This document shows, in pieces, positions 22,400-34,549 of a DNA stretch of 64,000 nt. Origin of the DNA: Lonicera japonica (lineage: Eukaryota; Streptophyta; Magnoliopsida; Dipsacales; Caprifoliaceae). The notes below the pieces were generated by a model. It was not told where the DNA came from and did not search any database. It was given only the letters and a program-made list of their open reading frames with translations. The DNA is taken from contig CM038465.1 of the NCBI GenBank assembly GCA_021464415.1, positions 21,545,839 through 21,609,838 on the forward strand. Direction: 5' to 3'. Each line of letters opens with the position of its first letter. Position 1 is the first letter of the stretch. The position numbers and the translations under genes were made by a program.

Positions 22400-22925
22400 A
22401 ACGAAATTTTAATTCAAGCTAAAAGCTTTGTCATTTTAATATGATCTATTAAATAATTTCATTCTTTAAAAGCTTGTTATCAAGTTATATAGAAATCTTG
22501 CACAATACATCTAATTCAACAAACTCTAATTTGTTTAATTATTTTAATCAAATAAAGTAGAATTTAAATTTATCTGTAATACTAATATAAAAAGATATGG
22601 ATTTATATTGTTTTATTTAATATAAAACTTAAAATATTTGTTTATTATCTTAACCAATGAAATATGGTTTAAATTTAAATACTTCTAATATAAAAATATA
22701 TGAAGTTATACTTTTTTATTTAATACCAATTTTAAAATCTTGTGTTTAAAATATATTTTGTTTAATGTAAATTTTAAAATATTTGTTTAATTATTTTAGT
22801 CAAATAAAGTAGAGCTAAATTTATCTTAAATACTTATACTAATATAAAAATATATAGAGTTATATTTTTTTATTTAATGTAAATCTTAAAATCTTGTGTT
22901 TAAAATTAAAGGACATATTTACCTT
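22400..22925. repeat. degenerate AT-rich tandem repeat
   Basis: Units of roughly 80-180 bp recur with divergence. They contain CAAATAAAGTAGA, CTAATATAAAAATATA, TTTTTTATTTAATGTAAA and CTTAAAATCTTGTGTTTAAA. Another copy (TTTTTTATTTAATGTACATC onward) lies at about 27870-27955, on the far side of the transposon nest, showing the nest was inserted into this repeat. Confidence 0.55.
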
Positions 22926-23128
22926 CACAAAAAAAGGGGGAAACACTTAGGCCTCGTTTGATTCAGGTATTAGGATCAGTGAGATTAATAATACCAGTAT
23001 TAATAGTACTAGAATATTAATCCTGGTATTAATTTAATACCAATACCATGTTTGATTCATGCAGTATTAACCCGTGTTGTTGTTAATACCATGTTTGGTT
23101 CTGTAACTCGTATACGATATTATATTTT

Positions 23129-23129
<1 letters not shown>

Positions 23130-23165
<36 letters not shown>

Positions 23166-23175
23166 TAATAATAAT
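23130..23175. repeat. (TAA)n microsatellite
   Basis: Some 14-15 TAA-type triplets with one CAA interruption, followed by a short (TAG)n stretch to about 23196. It lies within the left arm of the Harbinger-like element. Confidence 0.85.
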
Positions 23176-23599
23176 AGTAGCAGTAGTAGTAGTAGTGGCA
23201 TTTTTGAAAATATTATATATATTCATAACCAAATTCCCTTCGTGAAGATGAGAGCAAAAGGATAGCATCCTAATGTGCACAACTTGTTCCGCTTGTTATG
23301 AGCAAAGGGCGAAGACCAAATTTCTTTTCTTTTTCTACTTAGTATGGTTGCGTACTAAAACATCTTCCTTAGCATATGATCAAAGGCACGAGGCTTCGAC
23401 TAGGTATTTTCTTTTTAACGGTGTTGTATTAGTCAAGTTTGAATTCTAACGGACTTTTATGAATAGTAAATTTAGTTCACGGTGTTTAATAACTTGATAA
23501 TTTTGGGTGGCCTCATGATTCGGATCGGCTATATGTGATGTGAGCATGCGAGAAGTTATGAACCCAGAGTAGTTATGTCGTTTTGCAAATCCCTGATAA

Positions 23600-26500
23600 A
23601 CCATCTTCCATCAATTTAAAATTTATGTAATTTCTCTATTTTCTCACTTATAACCATCTTGTTCGAATTCTTAATTGATTGTTTCACCACGTGAGAAGGG
23701 TGAAGTTCAATTCGAATGGTAAATTCGGTACTCAAACTCAGTCCTTGTAGTTGAACGCTGATAACCTCTTCATTTCTTATGACTTCTGTGAGTAAGGCAC
23801 ACCTCGAGTTATTATAGCTACGAAAGAAAGTTACAGCCTATCAAATCTAGAAAACCACTTGTGAGTTATGTTCTTGGTGAAGTGAACACCATGACATGTG
23901 AAATGCTCATAGAGAATTAATTAAGTTTGGTCTAGAAAATTTTATAAATGTTCATTAGATTAGTCAAAACTTGCATCTCAAGTGCTTGATATTCTTTAGA
24001 AACAGGAAAAGTTGTATCGGGATTGTTTTTAGAAGGCCGTGTGTGCCGATGAGTCCATCCATTGTTAAATTTTAGAAAGGTTGAAATTAACCAATCCTTG
24101 ATTTGATGATCGCTCTAGTCATAGACATTCCCATGTAAATTTTGAGGACGAAATTTTTTAAGGAGGGGAGATTGTAATACCCTGTTCCTTTATTTTCGAG
24201 CGAATCGTTTTCTTAAGACCGGTTAAGGTTATACCTCCATTAAGGAGTGAACATCGGGTTCCAAACCCCTCGTGTTTGACCCGAAACTTCTATAATATCA
24301 TATTATGTTTATCAAGTTTGTGGGAACAATCATTTAGTTGCTCGGGTGGCCCGAATTGAAAATGAGGAGTTAATCTCGCATTTTGGACTTTTCGAAAAAG
24401 TTGATTTCTGGCCAACTTTGGAAGGCCATAACTTCTTCATCCGATGTCCAAATGACTCCCCGTTTATGAAAAAATCTTCATTTCTTTGCCCTCTACAACT
24501 TCCGTGTTTGGCCCGAGACAAGTTTCCAGCAACTCGGGGGTCTGGGAGCCTTTGCAAGAATTAGACTTAGAACTGCAGGTCTAGGATCGGTCCCAGCCCA
24601 AAATATCTGGACAGAAAGTTGCTAGGATCGGTCCTAACCTGTTGTGAATGTTTTAATTACTCGCAAGTGCACGAATCGGAACTTAGTATAGCTTAGGCAA
24701 TAGCGAGGTCGAACCCTAGAGACTTGATGGATGGAATGTATGTATCTCTCTCACTAATTATAATTAATTCCTAATCTAGCTTAGAAATTGAATGGGATGA
24801 TTTATCAACTAAGAATACGAATAAAATAATAAACTAATAAAAATACTAATGAAATAATCAATTAATAAAATACTAGGGTGGCGGAGTCATATATTTGATA
24901 TCATGTTCCTAGTATTCAGGCCCAACAAACTCTACTCTCTGTCTCGCACTAATTTGGTGTCTCGACTCTATTAGATGTGGAAAATAAATTAAATTAAGCT
25001 CAATTAAATTAAATTATCCAAGTGTTAATTTTTTCACAGCCAAACGAATGTATAAAATCAAAACACTCGCTATATCCGTCAAAACACACCCTATATCCGC
25101 TTTTAACAAATCATAAGGTGAATCCAACAAAAAATAGTGAGAATCTAATTTTATTTTTTATCAATTAAAATAGGCATTCGATAGGAAAAATTATTTTTAA
25201 TATTAAAGCATTAAATTGGTAGAGTCAATTGGCATAAATACGTGTAAGGGAATCAATCAAATATACTCATCTTCAACCCTAGAAAATAACCTAGCCTAGC
25301 ATGCTCATAGTTGAAATACAATACATAATTAAATAATGCATAATTAAATAAATTAAATACTTACTTGATACGCACAAATAAATTAACGATAAACGATTCT
25401 GAATTAATTGTAGTGATCCAAAAAGCATCCAAAAATTAACCCAACATAAAGGTAGTCTCGGCAGAAAAATAAAAGAAAGAAGAATTTTCTTTTCTAAATT
25501 ATAAAGCTCTGCTCTCTTATTAACAAGGAAGAAGGACAAGAAAATAAAAAATTAACAAACAAAAGCTGCTTCTCGATAACCGTGCAGGGAGAGAAAAAAA
25601 AAACAAACAAACTTGTGGCTGTCTTCTAGAAAAGGAAGAAAGAAAAATAGAAAAAAGGTTCTGTAGGTTTTTTTCTCGACAAGCCATCCCTTCCTTTTAT
25701 AATAGTTGATCATCATGGGCTGGGCTTTACGTTGGCTTCTCCAGATTGCTGCTAGCTGCTGCAGCTTGTTTATGTGTGGCTGGACGAGTGGGCTTGGCCC
25801 ATTAAAAAAAAAAACCATCTTTATTACAATGGCTCAAAATCGCTGGAATTTATTTATTTGCGCACTGATCGTATTTTAGCCATAACTTTGCGCTCCGAAC
25901 TCCGATTGACGCAAGGTTTTCGCCCACGCGTAGCTAACTCAAAGGTCTAGAACTTTCATCTCTGGAGTTTTCTTCAAATTACGTACAGATTAATGCCAGA
26001 AATTTCTTGAACTCGGGCCTTGCGCGCAGTCATTTTTTTCTTCAATTGCAAATTTCTCGATTTAATTCCAAATACCTGAAAAGCTTCAAAAACACAACAA
26101 ATGTAGTAATATATGCTCTTCAAGATATATATTAGTGTCCTATATTGTACCAATTTCTTGGCACATCACAGCCTTCCTAGGATCGGTTCCAGAGCCCTAG
26201 AATCGAATTTTACCCCATTTGACCCGTTTTTACGCCATTAAAACATCCCTTCACCTCCATTTCGAGCCAAGAGCTCCAAGGAGAGTGAGAGAACATGAGA
26301 GCTAGGTTGAGGAGAGTTTCTTAAGCTTTTGAATCATCCATTTCATCAAACCAAACCATAAATTCACGGCTTTCATCTTCATCTTCATCATTATCTTCTC
26401 TCATCTCCATTAAAGCTTGGTGAAGCTTTAGGGCTTTGTGTTCTTGAGGAGATAGAGACTTCAAGCCATCATGTTTGAGGAATAAACTACATAGAGGTGG

Positions 26501-27804
26501 GAATCTAGTACTAACACTTAATTTTCAACTTATTATAGCTTGGTTATGAATTTACCACTTGTTTATGCAAAACCCTAGGTTTTCTAAATGGGTTTATGCG
26601 TATATGTTGGGGTTTTGCTTTGATATTGAAATTGATGGTCCAAATAGCCTAAATATAGTTTAAATTACTTGATTAAGCAAGTAATTGTGACAAATTACTT
26701 GATTTGCACTAAAACCCACTTGGTATTCATTTTTGTTATAAATAACCCTTGAAGTGAAACTTGTGTCTACTCTTAAAAACCTAAGTGGTGGGATTTCTTT
26801 ACAAGTAACATGTTTATAACTCGTTACGCTTGACTGAGACTGTTTATATAAAATTTCCTTGTTGATTTTGTTATTGATGTTATATATGGTAAACAAAAAA
26901 TGTGTATGGCACAATTACTTCTTAAATGAGCCGGTTGATACTTTGTTGAGATTATACGACGATAATAGTCCATGATGGTCCCAGATTTGGTCTCTAACTA
27001 TTGGGGCCAGAAGTTGGGACACAGTCTCCTGGGTGCAAGACCCGAAACCGTGCACGAAAACTAACGGGAGGCCCTGCTGTCGCTTGGGTGAAAGGCCATG
27101 AAATGCAGACCCGGTTGTACGCTTGGATAATGCGAGAGTTACGATCTTATGGCACAAGATGTATGAGATAATGTATGTTAATTGTGCCATATAGTATTAT
27201 TTGATATGGGATATAAGTACGAGGATTTTAAAAGTATTTTGACGTAACGAGACAAAGGTTTTTTCCTTAATCATTGTACCTTATGATACAAAAAGGATTT
27301 CTTGAGATTTACAAAAGGATTTCTAAACTTTATTTCACACAAAACTTATTATATAGACGATTCCCACTGAGTCCGTTTGACTCACCCCATCTATTTTCTA
27401 TTTAGGCTTTTCTTGCAGGTTTTTTGGGATGAAGGGAAAGAGAGGACGTTATATCTTAGATTGCCTCAATACCATCATTTGGTCATAAAGTCCTTTTTGA
27501 TAAAAGGGCCACCATTATTTTAACATAGTTTCATATATGTACTAATTAAGTATTAGAATACATGTATGTATCGGAGATTGTAAACTTTGTATTTGGGACC
27601 TCGATGGAGGTGTTTGATATTATATGGATTTGTTTGGACGGTGAATTGATTTTACGTATTGAACTATTCTCGATTTATACTAGAATGTGGATATTTAAGT
27701 TTTTACACAGGAATTAAGCTTCGTTAACCTACCGTCGGTGTATGGCACCCGTGATTAACCGGGTCCCGGAGGTGAAAATCTCATACGGGATTCGGGGCGT
27801 CACA
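23600..27804 (+). mobile_element. Ty3/gypsy (Tekay/Del-like) 3' end: decayed pol tail and LTR
   Basis: The segment before 24172 ends in a GAGGACGAAATTTTTTAAGG-type sequence and AGGAGGGGAG, the usual end of a chromovirus polyprotein and its polypurine tract. An LTR starting TGTAATACCC follows at 24173 and runs to GGGGCGTCACA at 27804. The LTR includes repeated CTAGGATCGGT(T)CC motifs and a nested LTR at 24640-26170. The coding part is decayed and the 5' half of the element is absent, so no TSD could be tested. The left limit at 23600 is approximate. Confidence 0.5.
24640..26170 (-). mobile_element. probable solo LTR nested in the gypsy LTR
   Basis: On the minus strand it begins TGTGATGTGCCAAG and ends ACATTCACAACA (TG...CA). 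A promoter-like ATTATAAAAGG lies at about 25693-25704, with a transcribed-looking pyrimidine-rich stretch after it. It interrupts the gypsy LTR between two CTAGGATCGG repeats. No matching 5-bp duplication was found, so the boundaries are tentative. About 100 bp at its left end (24641-24741) recur inverted at 37861-37956. Confidence 0.45.
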
Positions 27805-27869
27805 CCATTCCACTTTTTAATACCCGAATCAAACGAGATCTTAAGTTATTCATACTTTTAATAAGGGGA

Positions 27870-28030
27870 AATACATTTTTTTATTTAATGTACATCTTAA
27901 AATCTTGTGCTTAAAAATAAGAGGCATATTTGTCTTTACAAAAAAAGAAAAAAACACTTAAGCTATCTATACTTTTATGTATAGTATAGATTAATGAAAC
28001 CTTGTTACTGATAAAAAAATATATATATAA
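27870..28030. repeat. AT-rich repeat unit plus LINE-like 3' tail
   Basis: 27870-27955 is the distal copy of the AT-rich repeat at 22.4-22.9 kb. 27990-28020 reads TTAATGAAACC then TTGTTACTGATAAAAAAA, matching the 3' ends of LINEs in this window (AATAAAG...TTGTTTCTGATAAAA). Confidence 0.4.
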
Positions 28031-28151
28031 ATAAACAAAAAATCAGTCGGCAATCCCTGCCTAGGTGCTCTAGGCACTAAGCTCATTACTTCCGCCTAGC
28101 ACTTTATATAACATAGAACACATATAATAACATTCATTAAACCTTATCATC

Positions 28152-28259
28152 GACCCTATGGGGTTGGCCTAGTGGTTCACTACGTCTCTGTGAAGGACGA
28201 TCTATTTAGCGGGAGATTTGCGTCGAATCCTCCAAGTGCAGTTACTAAAAAAAAAAAAA
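28152..28259 (+). mobile_element. short tRNA-derived SINE with 9-bp TSD
   Basis: A 108-bp unit flanked by an exact 9-bp duplication, CTTATCATC (28143-28151 and 28260-28268). It has an A-box-like GGTTGGCCTAGTGGTTC, a B-box-like GCGTCGAATCC about 50 nt downstream, and a terminal A13 tail. Internal Pol III boxes, poly(A) and TSD together define a tRNA-derived SINE; the family is not known to me. Confidence 0.75.
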
Positions 28260-28578
28260 CTTATCATCCTCTCTCGGATTTTCATCAATTCATGTAGGTG
28301 GTTGAAACTTTGAACTACATAATACAAGGCAACACAACCAGCATTAGAGACTTCTCACCAGTGCAGTCAGATTCAACGAATAGCCGGGCTGGGTCATGCG
28401 AACTGCAAGACGACATTGCTGCAAATGCTCAACTGAGTGGGACTTCGTTTTACTAGTCATCCACCACTGATGTATTTGCAAGAAGATCAAGTGCATCCAC
28501 AAGTCCACTGTTAGCTTCAGCTACTGGAAGAACTCGTGAAAGAAAATGAGAAACATCTTATAATGAGATGGTAATTTA

Positions 28579-28774
28579 AGGGCCCATTTGGTTCTAGTTG
28601 AAATAATTTTCACTTGAGAAAAGATAGTGAACAAATTTAACAACAAAGAGGTGAAATTACTTTTTACCAAACCGTAAAGTACTCAAAAACAATACTGGAA
28701 ATAGGTGAAATACATTTCAGCATTTTGTTCTTCACCTAAGTGAAAAGTATTTCACCCAGAACCAAACGTACCCT
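28579..28774. mobile_element. MITE with ~40-bp imperfect TIRs
   Basis: The left end AGGGCCCATTTGGTTCT and the inverted right end AGGGTACGTTTGGTTCT continue into matching GTGAAATA-TTTTCACTT sequence. Length is 196 bp, non-coding. A clear TSD was not identified, so the superfamily is open. Confidence 0.55.
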
Positions 28775-31724
28775 CAGCATTATCGGTCATGTCACAGTTG
28801 ATGGTTGTTGACTACCACTCCATTTCCGTGACACCATTCCAGTTTATATCTCTGCAATCATTGATCATCTTTGTGAAGAAAGAAGTGTCACCTTTTAACT
28901 TGAAGGGGAGATAAAGAAGCATATAATGTATGTATATATTTGTTGATTTCGAATGGCTTCATGAATCATCTCCTCTCATTTGGAGTAGAATGTCTGAGGA
29001 GGTTTGACCATACATGATAGAACTTTGCCTAAAATTTTGTTGTCTCCTTTTGAAATATTTTCAAGATTGTGCCTAGAAATTGTTTGTCTTGAAGCACTTA
29101 CTTTGATCAAAAGGCATTGTATCATTAAATCTTGCGTATATTTGCTAGCTTTATTGAATGTCTTGGTGAGAGAAAACCAAGTCTTCCTTCCGATTTAGAC
29201 AATAATTATTTACAAAGACAGCACCCTTGGTCTTTCATTATTCAAAAAAATTGAGGTCTCAAGTCGAATTTTCCTCAACAAGAAATAACACCTAAGAATT
29301 ATATAAAGCTGCTCATCGGGCTCCTGTAATTGGCAGTACAGTACACCCTTACAGACGCATAGTAGTTGTATCCTAGAGGGAAGATGCGGTTCTACCCTGT
29401 TTGAACGATGATGTTAAGGGAAAGTAGTGAAATCTTCTCCAAAGGATAGTCTGTAATAGAATTCAAATATAGTAAGGAAAGTAGAAACCTTCTTGGTAAC
29501 CCATCAAAGTTTAGTTACTAAATCATTTCAACTTACCAAGTCTAATTATGACTGGCTTAGTGTCCAATAAATAGAATTTGTACCTTGGGGAAATCATATT
29601 TTAGTGAGCTTAAGGATACTTTAGAGCTGGAATTATAAGATCCCATATTGTGCTTATTCTAATTTGCTCTTTTTGTTAGTTCTTCAATTTCTTTGTGATT
29701 TTCATAGTTTTGTGCAACCCATGCTGGACCATTGTATGTCACATGCGCGATTTACATCAAACATAGTCTCAAAATTCAAACTCTAAATGTAAGACTCGAC
29801 AAATGTCTAAATACAGAAGTAAACCAAACAAGTATGGCTAAACCGCTAGACTTAACACGACCTAGGCACCAAATCTTCATAGTCCTAAAACTACATCAAA
29901 TAAGATTTAACTTAAGCCTATATCAATTACCTAGAATCACAATCTTATCTTCCTGCTTTCGGTGTCAACGGGGCTTATATGGCTAAACCATATAGGAGGT
30001 AAGTGAGATTATGCATTACTAGACCACATAATATATGGTGACGTGTTAAATAATAATCTAATTGAAAATGATTACTTTCCCCAACAAATTTCCTAGTGTT
30101 AATTCTATTATGTCAATTCAATTTAATGCTCCTATATTCTTTATGAATCCTTTGCAATTTGCATGCAGATAAACGCAAGGAGAACTAAAATTGCAATTCG
30201 GATTATAGTATTTTCTTTTCTAGTCTTCTTGCCTTTTCTTTGCTTTTCTTTTGTTATTTGTTTTTATTTTTTTGGTTATGCGAACTAGATTATGGTATCT
30301 ATGACATTCAAGTTATCACAATTTATAAAAAATTGCATTGCTTAATGCTTGAAAGATAATAATAAGTAAATTAGATTTTTAGTGATTAATTTGCCGAAGA
30401 TTACACACACACACATCTTAGATTAACTAATTTTCAAGCATCTTTGAATTGAATAATTGATTAAGAAAGTCACTGTAAAGATTTACAACTCAGACCTGTA
30501 AGCGGAAGTGTGGGCTTCCGAGAGTCCCATCACATAGCATCACCTCTCCCTTTTCACGCACCATTCCAATTTTTGTTTGCTCACGAAAAAACAACCCAAA
30601 TTGCCAATTTCTATAGATCCAGAATAAGGGGAAGAAGAGGATTAAAGAATTCTTTCCACACTTTCATACATAGCCACTCGAATATTTGAAGATCTCACAT
30701 AGCTGAGGAGATCAGCCACAGCACTGTGTCTATGAACAGAACTATCGAATGTCGGACCACCAATATTGGTACTCGCTGAATGATCAAAAGTGAACCCTTA
30801 AAAGGGGTCAATACTTGCTTCCAATAGCCATTCTCCGACTGCCAATTGCCAATTCTTAGCCCTCTCAACCCACTCATAGGACTGAATGGTTCAGAATTTT
30901 AAATCAGCTTGAGAATAGGACCCAGCATAATAGCACTCAGTACGTGTTGCCTAATTCGTGCCCACGTTGTACTATATACGTATTTGTGTATTAGAGATGA
31001 TAAATAGCGTATGCAAATCCAAAAAAGAGTTCCAACTACCGCCACCACACTGCTTACCAGGCTCAGTACCCATCCCACCTACCAAAGCATTCCACAAATT
31101 AGGTAACATAGATAGCACTACTGCCACCTAGAACCCAGACTCGGGGACTGGGGTCACCGTCTTCAAAGGTGAAGGCGTGCGCCAAAGAGTTGAAAGCATC
31201 AACCTCCATAAGAATGGTGAGAAGCCTTCTTGGATCATCATATTAGGCTTGTATACATGACACGCCCCTTTCAAGTACCAGAAAGCACTGCCAATAGGCA
31301 GCCAAGGGTTCCGCCTCCAACAATGATGTAGTCATAGTAGTACTCTGATGGGAAATATGTGGTTTTGAGCACAAACCCCAAATAACTTGGACCAGTAACA
31401 GAAGAAAGATTAATCAAAACCAGTTAAATGTTAAGCCAAATCTATGAGAAGGCTAGACCCAGGCCGTGACAGAGTTGTATTAGTCAGTGGCTCATTGCCT
31501 TATAATAAATTCCATTAGCCTCTGCATTTAGTATATGCCATTGTTATCTTGCAGTCCACTTATTGTGGAATTATGTTTGTTATCTTTCACTAGACACTAC
31601 ATGTAGTTTCTTTTCTTTTTGTTTTTTGGAACACAAATTAATGTACCATATCTCAGTATAGAAAATAAGTTGTGCCCTTGATCATTTATTAGGTTGCAAT
31701 TAGTATTTTCTTAAGATAAACTAA
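28775..31724. other. intergenic, no gene seen
   Basis: Nearly 3 kb of AT-rich DNA with only short ORFs (below 90 codons) of no recognisable family, and a short (CA)n run near 30405. No RNA gene was recognised. Confidence 0.45.
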
Positions 31725-32330
31725 GGCTAAAAGACCAAAAAGTACAATGAACTTCACACATTTCTACAAAATGGGTAACATACTTTTTTCTTGACACTTT
31801 AGACTTTTTTCTCGACACATTAGATAGTGAACTTTTTTTCCTTTTTCATTTTGGTCATACGTTAGATTCTGTTGGGCTACCATTGACGGAATGCTAAGGT
31901 GTCATTCAACAGTCCTATCTGGTTGTACACCTTTTTTTTTTTTAGAAAACATACACATTATCTAAAGGGTTCTTCTTCCTAAAATACATACATATATACA
32001 TGTATATATCTTTCAATGTCGATGACCTTTGTTTCTCCTTCATAGCCGCCGGCCTGCGTGGAACCTAATCAAAGATGGTGCACCGCCTATCTCTCTCTTT
32101 ATACATATAAAACATGCATATATATACACACACATATATGGATAGAGAGAGAAATGGTTCTTCCCCAAAGGGTTCTTCAAAATTTATGATTTTCTCAGAT
32201 TTTTAAAATTTCGGACCACAATTGAAACCCTAACGCTCAAATTCAGAACCTACGATTGGGCTGATGATTTTTTATTCAAGTACACAAATGCCTTAATTTC
32301 CCCACGGATTTGAAGTTTGCATACAAAATT

Positions 32331-32470
32331 ATGGACAAATCAAGATCTAGAAGGTACTACTACGAACAAGATGGAAGTCCACGCTACACCAATGACAATA
32401 ACCACCATTACGGCCACCCCCTCGCCGAGAGAAAAGTCCAGTATTACGGTTATGACAAACAGAATTGGTT
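32331..32470 (+). pseudogene. captured N-terminal gene fragment (KH-type RNA-binding protein?)
   Basis: From the ATG at 32331 the frame reads MDKSRSRRYYYEQDGS, then an Asn/His-rich stretch and RKVQYYGYDKQNW, after which it runs into a CT-rich tract. Composition and the Ser-Arg-Arg-Tyr start resemble the N-termini of plant KH-domain RNA-binding proteins of the RCF3/HOS5 type; this is from memory and unverified. It lies inside a TIR element and lacks any downstream domain, so it is a captured fragment, not a working gene. Confidence 0.4.
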
Positions 32471-32489
32471 GCTTCTCTCTCTCTCTGTC

Positions 32490-32640
32490 TCTTTCTTTTA
32501 TAAGAAACAAAACTTTATTACAACTCAAAAGAAGATTACAACAAAGGAGAAGCAAGGGTCATTCACAGTGAATGAGAAATCCATTAAGAGATGAACCCAA
32601 AAGTACAAAAAGAACAAAGCAACTAAAATAAATGGACATG
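32490..32640 (-). mobile_element. LINE-like 3' end inside the Pack-MULE
   Basis: The minus strand reads TTGTAATAAAGTTTTGTTTC then TTATAAAAG, closely matching the 3' end of the LINE at 19.5 kb. It is preceded by about 110 bp of plausible 3' UTR. It suggests a short LINE insertion within the element. Confidence 0.35.
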
Positions 32641-32990
32641 TAAGCACGTTGGTATCCAGCTCAACTTTCCGTCGACGGGAACCAAATGGATTTTAAATTT
32701 TTAATGTGTGACCAAAATGAAAAATGAAAAAAAAATAAGTTACATTGTCTAAAAAAAATATGTTACCCATTTTGTTAAAAAAGTAAACTTTATTATACTT
32801 TTTAGTCTTTTAGCCATATAATAAAAGGATTAATATCTTGGCGTAATACTATAAGCAGCAAAACATCAAATATATATGGTATATATGAAAAGGTTGGGCT
32901 TTAAAATCAATAAAGTTTGTTAACAATTTGTTTCTTATATCTTGTTAAGTTTGTTTAAGTATAGCTCATTTGAAAGCTTTGACTCCCCTT

Positions 32991-33086
32991 CACATGCTTG
33001 CAGCTGTAGTCCTGGAATTTTGAATTCCTGGCTCCGCTCACATGCTTGCAGCTGTAGTCCTGGAATTTTGAATTCCTGGCTCCGCT
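32991..33086. repeat. perfect 48-bp tandem duplication
   Basis: Two identical copies (32991-33038 and 33039-33086) of a unit beginning CACATGCTTGCAGCTGTAGT and ending TGGCTCCGCT. No coding role is evident. Confidence 0.9.
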
Positions 33087-33450
33087 ACTGTATCTATATG
33101 TGCCTTTGCATAGTTGCTAAAAGGCTACACTCTAGAGGAATTCATCAAACATTACCTGTCTTGATTGCTATATTAACGATACTATTGGAGGTTTGTCCCG
33201 ATGGCTTGTAGGTTATTTATTTATCCCACCATCTCCTCCATTTTATGCTAAGGTGCTTCTTTATAACTTTGGCCGAACCCTAGATTGAACACATCTCTTC
33301 TCGGGTTCCTTTGATTCTTTCTCAGTTTCTCTTTCTCAAAGCCAGTCACAATAGATTGATTCCTTGTCGCAACCATTTTATTTCTCAGGAACGCAATTAG
33401 ACTAGTTACAAAATCATTTGTAATTTGATTTGCTAAAGCTTAATAACACA

Positions 33451-33637
33451 CAAGACACGGAGAGACATACTTCTTAAAACAACTAATAACCAACCTACCA
33501 TCAAGTTGAAGAAAATATTACAAAGAGAGCCATAAGGTTTATTACAAGACACGCAGAGACACATTTCGTAAGCAACTAATAACCAACATACCATCTAGTT
33601 GAAGAAAATATCACAAAGAGAGCTGTGAGGTTTTATT
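33451..33637. repeat. ~94-bp tandem duplication
   Basis: Two diverged copies starting CAAGACACG(G/C)AGAGACA and ending AAGAGAGC...AGGTTT(T)ATT. The end of the second copy is the target site of the SINE that follows. Confidence 0.8.
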
Positions 33638-33800
33638 AAGTTTTTTTAGTACCACGGTGCACAGATAGATCCGGTGTTCAAGTCTTGGGGGTGGGTTGAG
33701 GGGAGGGGAGGGAAGGGAAGGGGGTTATCAAGGCTTGAACTTGGGACCTTGACCTTATAACAAGGTGTTACCTCCTGGAATAGCACCAGGATCTGCCATA
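33638..33800 (-). mobile_element. tRNA-derived SINE with 10-bp TSD
   Basis: A 163-bp unit on the minus strand flanked by exact AGGTTTTATT copies (33628-33637 and 33801-33810). The minus strand carries GGAGGTAACACC (A-box-like) and GTCCCAAGTTCAAGCC (B-box-like) about 30 nt apart, then a C-rich spacer and a short A tail (CTAAAAAAACTT). This fits a tRNA-derived SINE, distinct from the one at 28.15 kb. Confidence 0.65.
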
Positions 33801-34549
33801 AGGTTTTATTTATAATAAATAAATCCTTGTTTAAACAGGAAACCAAGTCTTAGAAGGAAACTACTTGAAAAATGATGGTAAAAGACAGGAACAATATGAA
33901 AGCACCTAAAATCAAGAAACATGAATCCCAAAAAAAGTACTTCCAATATCCCCTATGTTAAAGAATATGTCTATTTAGGAAAAAGAGAATATATGGCTGT
34001 AATTATGTCTTGCTGTATATTATGAGTAATTATAAGACTAATCAATTGTATAAACTAGGAAAGCTAGTTGTACGGTGATTTGGTTTATATCTTTGTGCCT
34101 TTTTTATTCTATAAGTAGTGTACATGTAATTTATTTTTAATATGACAATCATTTATCAAAAATCCTCATGGTATCAGAGCAGAATTAGGCTCCTCGGGGC
34201 GAATTTTTTTCTTTTAATTACTGAATACAACCTTGCTTTCCTCTATTTTTCAGACTTGAAACAGAGCATTTTATTTTAATCTTCTTTTCAGCCTTCATTG
34301 AAAAAGCAGCACTCATTTGTTCAGCCTTCATTGCTGGAGTTTTCTGTTCAGCCTTTATTGCTGAGATTTGTCAACATCAAGGACGTTTACACAATGGTTC
34401 TCGCACTATCACTCAGTCACTCTCGTTCACCATCTCCAATTCTGTCCGTGCAACAATATGGAGAATCCAGTAATCCTACGAGATTTAGAGACCTCTACAT
34501 CTATACCAAATGGTTATATTGCACAAAAAGGTGTTTTTCCTCAGTCCTT

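Larger units (their letters stand above)
22950..27840. mobile_element. PIF/Harbinger-like element or MITE, split by a gypsy remnant
   Basis: The left terminus is GGCCTCGTTTGATTCAGG (22950 onward). The right terminus, inverted, reads GATCTCGTTTGATTCGGG, ending at 27840. TTA lies immediately outside both ends (22947-22949 and 27841-27843), matching the 3-bp TWA target preference of PIF/Harbinger elements. The interior has (TAA)n at about 23130-23175 and a long gypsy-derived insertion. No transposase was seen. Confidence 0.55.
31725..32815 (+). mobile_element. Pack-MULE-like element carrying a gene fragment
   Basis: A 1,091-bp element with long inverted termini. The left end GGCTAAAAGACCAAAAAGTA and the inverted right end GGCTAAAAGACTAAAAAGTA are followed by further matching sequence (ACAAAATGGGTAACATA; TTTTTCATTTTGGTCA) for roughly 130 bp. 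The 9-bp flanks are ATAAACTAA and ATATAATAA (7 of 9 identical), fitting a Mutator-like duplication. The interior is not transposase: it looks like a 5' UTR with GAAACCCTAACG (telo-box type) and the first codons of a cellular gene. Confidence 0.6.

Noticed and set aside
24640..26170. 5-bp TSD for the nested LTR
   Set aside because: The flanks (TAACC or ACCTG versus GCCTT) do not match; only the TG...CA ends and promoter support the call.
28141..28260. A functional tRNA gene
   Set aside because: A- and B-box-like motifs are present, but no cloverleaf could be drawn, and the poly(A) tail with TSD shows a SINE.
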